Shown piece by piece: positions 58,545 through 64,000 of a DNA stretch of 64,000 nt. Where the stretch lies: contig CM043942.1 in NCBI GenBank assembly GCA_014529385.2, positions 25,234,469 through 25,298,468 on the forward strand. Reading direction: 5' to 3'. The position numbers and the translations under genes are program-made. The number at the start of each line of letters is the position of its first letter. The stretch's first letter is position 1. A model generated the notes under the pieces. It was not told the origin of the DNA, made no database searches, and saw only the letters and a list, made by a program, of their open reading frames with translations. This stretch comes from Adiantum capillus-veneris. Taxonomy: Eukaryota > Streptophyta > Polypodiopsida > Polypodiales > Pteridaceae.

Positions 58545-58714
58545 TTCCACTTATGTAAATGAAATTATCAATCTTTTTTTGGTTCAATGTATTGTCCAAT
58601 TGTGATATTTTGTTGTAATTAATAATAATTTTGTAAAATAACTAAAATAAATAAAAAAATAGATGACCTTTTGGATGGTCCTGCAAAGGACAATCCAAAC
58701 GGTCATCTGTTTTT

Positions 58715-58958
58715 TATAAATCCTTTCGCGATAATGCCCGCGATAACGCACATGCGATAATGTTTGCGGGTATGTTTGCAGCAAAAAATGCGGTAATAGG
58801 CGCGGAAATATGGCCGCAACCATTACCATGGATTTTATCGCTAGACCATTACCGCAAACGTTTCCGCAGTATTTTCTGCGTACGGGAATTTTTATATTCC
58901 AAGTTTGTTTGTTTTTTTGCGGTAATGTGAGCAATAATGCCGCACATATGTTATAGTG
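58715..58958 (-). repeat. Right subterminal and terminal repeats of the inner CACTA element
   Basis: GCGATAAT, GCGGTAAT (about 58790), ATTACCGC (about 58852), GCGGTAAT (about 58919) in both orientations, then the terminus ...GTTATAGTG at 58958. Read inward, the end is CACTATAACATATGTGCGGC, sharing CACTAT and a downstream CATTACCGC with the left end. Confidence 0.8.
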
Positions 58959-59275
58959 CTCGACGGAGAACCATTTTTTCGACTAATGAAGTAGAGACCA
59001 TCTGCGACCCTCTTCCACCTCCTACTTTGGATGAGGGGGACAGAGAGGTCAATGAATCAAGTCCGACGATAGTGAGTCTTAGTGAGGATGATTGTGATGA
59101 TGATGAAGATGGTGAGATGGAGGATGACAAATTTGAAGATGATGAAGCATCCACAAATGACAATTCCATTTCTATTTTTATTGATTTAGGAGCCATGGGC
59201 TTAGAATTAGATGATGCTTCTTGTAGGGATCTTTTTATGATGATTCATAAACATTTTGCATACTTTAAGTTATGA
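58959..59275 (+). pseudogene. Outer CACTA transposase, C-terminal exon, displaced by the inner element
   Basis: Continues the frame broken at 49401: RRRTIFSTNEVETICDPLPP, a strongly acidic segment (EDDCDDDEDGEMEDDKFEDD), then IFIDLGAMGLELDDASCRDL and a stop at 59275. The same C-terminal signature (FIDLNTMGLNMDPSACRDL) ends the inner element's transposase at 49821, confirming homology. Confidence 0.85.
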
Positions 59276-59689
59276 ATCTTTTTGGTCGTGTAATCCATTC
59301 CTCTCTCCCCCCCCTCTTCCTCTCTCTAGTTTTGTGAACAGGCTTAATTATGTTAATAAAGTGAAGTGACTAGTTTAGCTGTAATCAAGTGTAATCCTAG
59401 ATAGCTAACTATTGTTTCATGCTTTTATATCTATTTTTTTTAATATTAAAAATTTGATATAATATTCTTGAATATTTATTGAGAAGAGGGAAACACAAAA
59501 ATTTGAGGGGACGGGGGGGGGGGGGGCTGGGGGATATGTTTAAGCCACAATTTGAAAGTTTAGGTGCTAAATCTTGCCACAAGAATAAATATAGTACTAG
59601 TAGCGACAATCATTGAGGTAAATACCGCGATAATAATCATAAAAATATTCGATGTAATACTTTAAATACAACCCCCCCACCCTCCTCTC
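59276..59689. other. 3' part of the outer CACTA element, end not found
   Basis: Geneless and AT-rich, with a G-run at about 59512-59526. ATACCGCGATAATAATC near 59618 is a weak subterminal motif, suggesting the right end is close, but no clean TAGTG terminus with a matching left end is visible. Confidence 0.45.
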
Positions 59690-60392
59690 TCTTCCCTCTC
59701 CAACTGATTTTGGACTTTCTCTCTACAAAATGCGATAAACAATTAGAGATTTTTATAGTGTCAGCCCTTTCATCATCAAGTACATCATGTACAAATGCAT
59801 CAGTACTAGGCTGATCTGTAACATTTTCAAAAACCCCTATAGGTTGTACATTTGCCTCACTGGTATTTACATTCAAACTTCCACCACTGAAAAGAGGCAA
59901 TAAAGTGTCATAAATGTCTCGTGAGCTTACATTACTGCTTTAGTACATGATAGCAAGGGCTAAACAAAATATTCCACAAACACAACATCTTGTGAGACAA
60001 AGATATGCTTTGTTTGCGGATGAGACAACCTGTAATCTTTGCTTTTAGCAGTCTAACCAACAAAAATACATTTGACAGCCTTATCATCCAGCTTCCTATG
60101 CTGAATTTGTGGCACCAAAGCATACATCAAACAACCAAAAACACGCATGTGCTTAATAGAAGTATTTCTATCATGCCATGCTTCTTATGGAGTCATAGAC
60201 TGCAAAGGGTGACCATAGTACATTTCAAGACATTTTCAGCCATAGCCAGAACTTTTTTGAAGCACATAAATAATTTAGATTTTTTTCCCCATGCATGCAT
60301 GGAGTAATCATCAATGAAATTCACAAAGTAAAGGTAATTGCCCAAGGACGGAATTTTCATAGGCCCACAAACATCATTATGTAGTACAAGTT
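59690..60392 (-). pseudogene. Copia integrase fragment
   Basis: Minus strand: LHNDVCGPMKIPSLGNYLYF and VNFIDDYSMHAWGKKSKLF (60390-60270, integrase core), then an internal deletion, AWHDRNTSIKHMRVFGCLMY and KAVKCIFVG (about 60180-60040, integrase C-terminal region), a stop, and HIFVSQDVVFVEYF. 59900-59760 continues as an acidic linker (VHDVLDDERAD). The core lacks much of its catalytic stretch, so it is dead. LINE copy 4 abuts it at about 60392. Confidence 0.8.
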
Positions 60393-61663
60393 GCAACTTG
60401 GCCACTCGGAATGCGGAGATCTTCAAGGTATCAAGTCAAATATAATTCGATCTCTTATGGAAAAGTTTTTTTCTTGAATAATGGAGATGAAAGTGATTGA
60501 GTTGAAGAGAACGACAAGCAGGGTTTTGGACGCCATAACACCATTGATCATCTTGTCACTCTTCGGGTTCTCATGGAGGAAAGTTGGTTGAAAGCCAGGA
60601 TTGTATTGTTGCTTTGTGGACTTTAATAAACCCTTTGATATGATTCCACGTAAGAATTTGTGGGGAAGGATGGAAGAATTCCAAGTGTTCCATGAGTTTA
60701 TGCTTGTGGTTTTTGAAATCTATGAGAAGATGATATGTCATTTGCGCATGGGAAGAGGAAATTAATGTTAAAATTTTTGCAAGCACTATTGGGGTTAAAG
60801 GAGGATGTCCATTGTCACCAACTCGCTTTGGTCTATGCATTGACAATTGGAAGAAATGGTACTTGACTTTATGCAAGAAGAAGGCATTGAAGAGGTCACT
60901 ATTTGCAAAGTGGTATTCATGCATTTGTTGTATGTGGATGATGTAGTGCTTCTATCATACATTTTAGAAGATGCACAAAAGGTTATGGTTGTCCTTGAGA
61001 ATGTTTTCTTGCATGGTGGACTGATTGTGAATGAATTCAAAACAAAGGTTAAGCTTGTGAAAACCAAACATAAGGAGAAGCCATGCATGGTGTACACCAA
61101 TGAGACACTTGAAGGTACTGAGAGATTTAACTACCTTGGCTTTGAGGTTTCGGCAACTCAAAAGTGGCATCAATGTGCTATGCATCATTTGGAAGGGAGA
61201 AAGAGTGTGTACTATGCACTTGAAAACATGTGTAATGCAGGAAACATCAAGAGTTGGGTCCTCAAGAAGTATCTTTTTGACACATTGGTGACACCAGTTC
61301 TTCTTTATAGAGTTGAAGCATCGGGCGGAAGAATCTCAAATTCTGCTTGGAAAGAGTTTTAGAATGTCCAAAAGCGTTTTCTTACAACCTTTCTCCATTA
61401 AGACACAAACACTATATATGCTCCTAGTTCTTTAGTCGTGATCTCTTCCAATTGAGGTTATGGGCATGGAAAGCATTGTGGATTAAATGACAAAGATGAA
61501 TCAAAAATCCTGACATTGACTTCCTACAATTGCATAAAAAGAAAGCAAAAAAGTTTGAAAGACGCATAAAATCAAGATCTTGAGCACTAGATGGATGCAA
61601 AACATAAAGAAGTGGTTTGGGAGATGGGATGCATTACAAGTGCTACATGATGCCTCAATACAC
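60393..61663 (+). pseudogene. LINE copy 4: reverse-transcriptase and C-terminal fragment
   Basis: Colinear with 9355-10880 of copy 1, truncated at both ends and without (CT)n. Blocks: IDHLVTLRVLM (about 60544), FxDFNKPFDM, GCPLSPT (about 60804), the catalytic box reads YVDD (about 60928) in place of YADD, NYLGFEVSATQKW, KKYLFDTLVTPVLLYRVE. Multiple frameshifts. 61664-61692 (CTTTGTAGTTGGGGGCAATATG) is the inverse complement of LINE sequence at about 10973-10995, a small inverted scrap at the 3' edge. Confidence 0.85.
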
Positions 61664-61692
61664 TCCTGCTTTGTAGTTGGGGGCAATATGTC

Positions 61693-62721
61693 CCTTATTC
61701 TTCTCTCTTTATTCTCTCTCCCTTTAGTCTTCTCTATCTCTCTAATGATATGATATCTATGAAGGGTTGTCCACATCGGGTCACAATGCATGTCCTGCTT
61801 GTGGGCCATCATTGGTGAGAGAGAGGTCTGATGCCTTGTGCAAGGTAATCTATCCAAAAAACCATCGTTTCTTACCCCAAGGTCATGGCAAGCACAAGGC
61901 TCCAACAAATGGGAAGACAACTCTAAAGCTCACGATGACAAATTGGGCAACCATTTGGGAAGAGCATTACAACAACAATCCAACTCCGTGTCCTCCACCA
62001 AAAGGTATGTCAAGGTATTCCATATTAAGGCTTCCATATTGGAAGGACTTAAAAATAGAACACCTCTAAGATCCCATGCACATATTCAAGAATGTAGCGC
62101 AAACACTGTGGGACCACATTATTGGCAAGAAGGACTCATTGGGTGCGAGGGAGGATTTGAGGGTCTTGAAACATCTCCGTGCCTCTGCTACTCCGTGCCC
62201 TACCCCTAATGGGAAGAAATTAGACAAAGTGAAGGATACCATTGTGTCTATTTGCACAGCAAGAGGATACATGAGGTCGCCAAAGGGAGTTTTCACAAAA
62301 GCGAAGAAGGGTGGAAGCGTTTAATTGTATGGGTTGAAGTCCCATGATTGGCACAAGATGTTTCAGGTAATGTCCCTCTTCCTATTTCATCTATAGTTTG
62401 TGTGTATGAATTTCTCTTTCTTCCCCTTTCCCTAATTTACATAGTAGTTGATTTTGTTAGTGAGTATGTCTATACGTCGAGACAAGAAAGTCAGGATGTT
62501 ATTGTCAAACTTGGAGAGCTAGTAAGCTAGACCACAAGACTCCACTCAGCTAGACATTTTTTATGTACACAATAATCTCAACTAGCACTTAGTGTATCCT
62601 TGTGTATTTTTCTGCCGATTTGTGAGCTCCAAGGAAATTGAAATATATGTTATCTCTGCTGCTCAAACACTTGCAACAGAAACTGTGTGTGCCATTGAGG
62701 ATGCATTTCGTTGATCGGTCC
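61693..62721 (+). pseudogene. Third CACTA transposase fragment (end of Transposase_21, start of DUF4218)
   Basis: Closely parallels 47220-48290 of the outer CACTA element: TSGHNACPACGPSLV, HRFLPQGHGKHKAPTNGKTT, TNWATIWEEHYNNNP, KGMSRYS, the HIFKNVAQTLWDHIIGKKDSL block, then ARGYMRSPKGVFTKAKKGGS and a broken LYGLKSHDWHK. It ends at GATCGGTCC, where an LTR begins at 62722. Frameshifts present. Confidence 0.85.
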
Positions 62722-64000
62722 TGTAATGGAAATGGCCTATGAATTTTGAGAGTAGCAGAATTAGGAAATTAGATGAAGCACTCTTGAGAGATTACTTTGT
62801 GAGCATAGCGGGTGAGCTTAATTGATGGTAGCAAGATAAACATGGTACTTAGTTGACTTGGCATGAACAATACTTTTGCAAGAGAGAGAGTTTAGAGAAC
62901 ATGACAATAGTTGAGGACCGGATTCATATGGAGCTGGTCCCCCCTCCAATAGGCATTTGTATTATAGTTTCTCCCATCAAGAGAGACTTGGTACAATACA
63001 ATCTTTGTGTCCCTTGTGACCTAGGTGATGCAATGAAGATGGAACGATTCATGCATCACAAGCATAACATAAACTTTGTCAAAAGCATTAACTATCCCAA
63101 GTCTCAGTCCGAAGGTCTCAAACACCTTCAAAGGTGGAGAGAGCCAGCGGGGAATCAGGGTAGGGAAGAGGAAGAAGAAACATTCCATAGGAGAAAGAAA
63201 TAGTTCCTCACTTATCATCACTCTTCTTGCTAGCATACATAATAGCATAGTAATGAAGATGCAGAAGATGGAAAGCTTAAGCATTGAAGCATGGCTCTTG
63301 GTTGGATTTGCATTCCATAGCCAAGAGTGTTGGTGTAGGCTCTCACTTCTCACAAGCTTGGAGAAGGAGGTAGAGTTCATCAACTTTCACCAAGTGAGAA
63401 TGATCCACAAAATGAGTGTGTGTGTGGTGTATACCCCCCCAGCACCCCCCTTGTTTTCTTGGGATGAGTTCTAGCCTTTCCACATGCTTCAAGCTCATTG
63501 GACCCCTCTCCCGCTAGAAAATCACATGCAGCATGCATTCAAGTACATGGGTAGTCTTTGGACAAGTGTCCTCCTTACCCCTTAGAGAGAGAGAGCTTGA
63601 AAATATCTAGATATTTGTTGGATGAAACTAGAAGCTCATTGGGCCCCTCTTTAGACCAACCAGTTGCATTGAAGCACACCATGTGGCTAAGCATAGGGAG
63701 ACTCTGACATGTGTCCCATGTGCTCCTTGAAGTCAAAGATTCCTCTAACTTTGGGACTTTCCCCATCCTTTGTAGGGTCTCTTTTTCACTCAATCACCTT
63801 ACCCCCCATGCATGGTAAGCTTCTCAAGCACCTTTCCTCATTAAGTTTGTAGGGTCTCTTTTTGACTCAAGCACCTTACCCCCCATGCATTGGAAGCTTC
63901 TCAAGAACCTTCCTAATTAAGTATGCTAAGCACCTCAAGCACCTCATCAATCATGACAAGCACCTCAAGCACCTTAGTCATCAAGCACGAAAAGCACCTC
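62722..64000 (-). repeat. Chromovirus-related LTR, partial (runs off the window)
   Basis: TGTAATGGAAATGGCCTATG and later GCATGAACAATACTT, GAGGACCGGATTCATATGGA, GGCTCTTGGTTGGATTTGC and TCACAAGCTTGGAG match the chromovirus LTRs (43172 and 34180) in the same orientation, but with clear divergence and different spacing. It is a sister family or an old copy. A 78-bp tandem repeat (GTAGGGTCTCTTTTT(C/G)ACTCAA...) lies at 63771-63930, then CAAGCACCT-rich sequence to the end. Solo LTR or full element cannot be decided here. Confidence 0.75.

Larger units (their letters stand above)
49402..58958. mobile_element. Inner CACTA (En/Spm) transposon, complete, 9,557 bp, with two divergent genes
   Basis: Begins CACTATGAGAGATCG and ends ACATATGTTATAGTG. 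Both sides have CTC (49399-49401 and 58959-58961), a 3-bp target duplication as expected for CACTA elements. Deleting the element and one CTC restores an open frame in the outer CACTA transposase gene (IAP joined to RRRTIFSTNEVET), strong proof of the boundaries. Subterminal ATTACCGC-type motifs occur within 250 bases of both ends. The transposase gene is on the minus strand and a TNPA-like gene on the plus strand, with the shared promoter region and a palindrome array between them. Confidence 0.93.

Noticed and set aside
59757-59764. TAGTG/TCA as the right end of the outer CACTA element
   Set aside because: It lies in sequence reading as the copia linker (minus strand), and no matching CACTA start with TCA was found on the left.

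Overview
The window looks like nuclear intergenic DNA from a land plant with a repeat-rich genome. The basis is the mix of plant-type elements: CACTA (En/Spm) transposons with Transposase_21, DUF4218 and DUF4216 segments, a Ty3/gypsy chromovirus, Ty1/copia fragments, LINEs, a fold-back MITE, GT-AG introns, and a captured piece of a dihydroflavonol-reductase-like gene. I see no intact single-copy host gene, rRNA, tRNA or CRISPR array, and the species cannot be named from this sequence.

Layout. 1-1131: end of a CACTA second gene (minus strand). 3522-6067: small gag-only LTR element. 6723-11425: LINE copy 1, flanked on both sides by (CT)n. 11698-32095: LINE copy 2, split into three pieces by a 10.4-kb composite insertion (12070-22469, itself holding a complete LTR element at 15105-20410 with a captured reductase exon) and by a 5.4-kb inverted-repeat transposon (25626-31047). 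32290-34125: LINE copy 3, ORF1 only, carrying a 449-bp hairpin MITE. 34180-44756: minus-strand chromovirus with 1.55-1.59 kb LTRs, inserted in the (CT)n tail of LINE copy 3 and itself holding a copia fragment (about 40265-42851). 45519 to about 59640: an older CACTA element, split by a complete 9.56-kb CACTA element (49402-58958, 3-bp target duplication CTC). 59690-62721: copia, LINE and CACTA scraps. 62722-64000: start of another LTR related to the chromovirus LTR.

How parts work together. The inner CACTA element carries two divergent genes: a transposase gene on the minus strand and a TNPA-like gene on the plus strand. Between them lie GCGGTAAT motifs next to a TATA box. The long first intron of the TNPA-like gene is filled by about 2.2 kb of tandem palindromes built on CACTAATTAGTG, which reads like two CACTA ends joined head to head. 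The three larger LINE copies all start directly after a (CT)n tract and end in one, with a conserved 3' hairpin before it, which suggests a LINE that uses TC microsatellite as both tail and target. Nearly all coding regions carry stops or frameshifts, so the region is best read as a nest of decaying transposons whose relative ages can be ordered from who interrupts whom.
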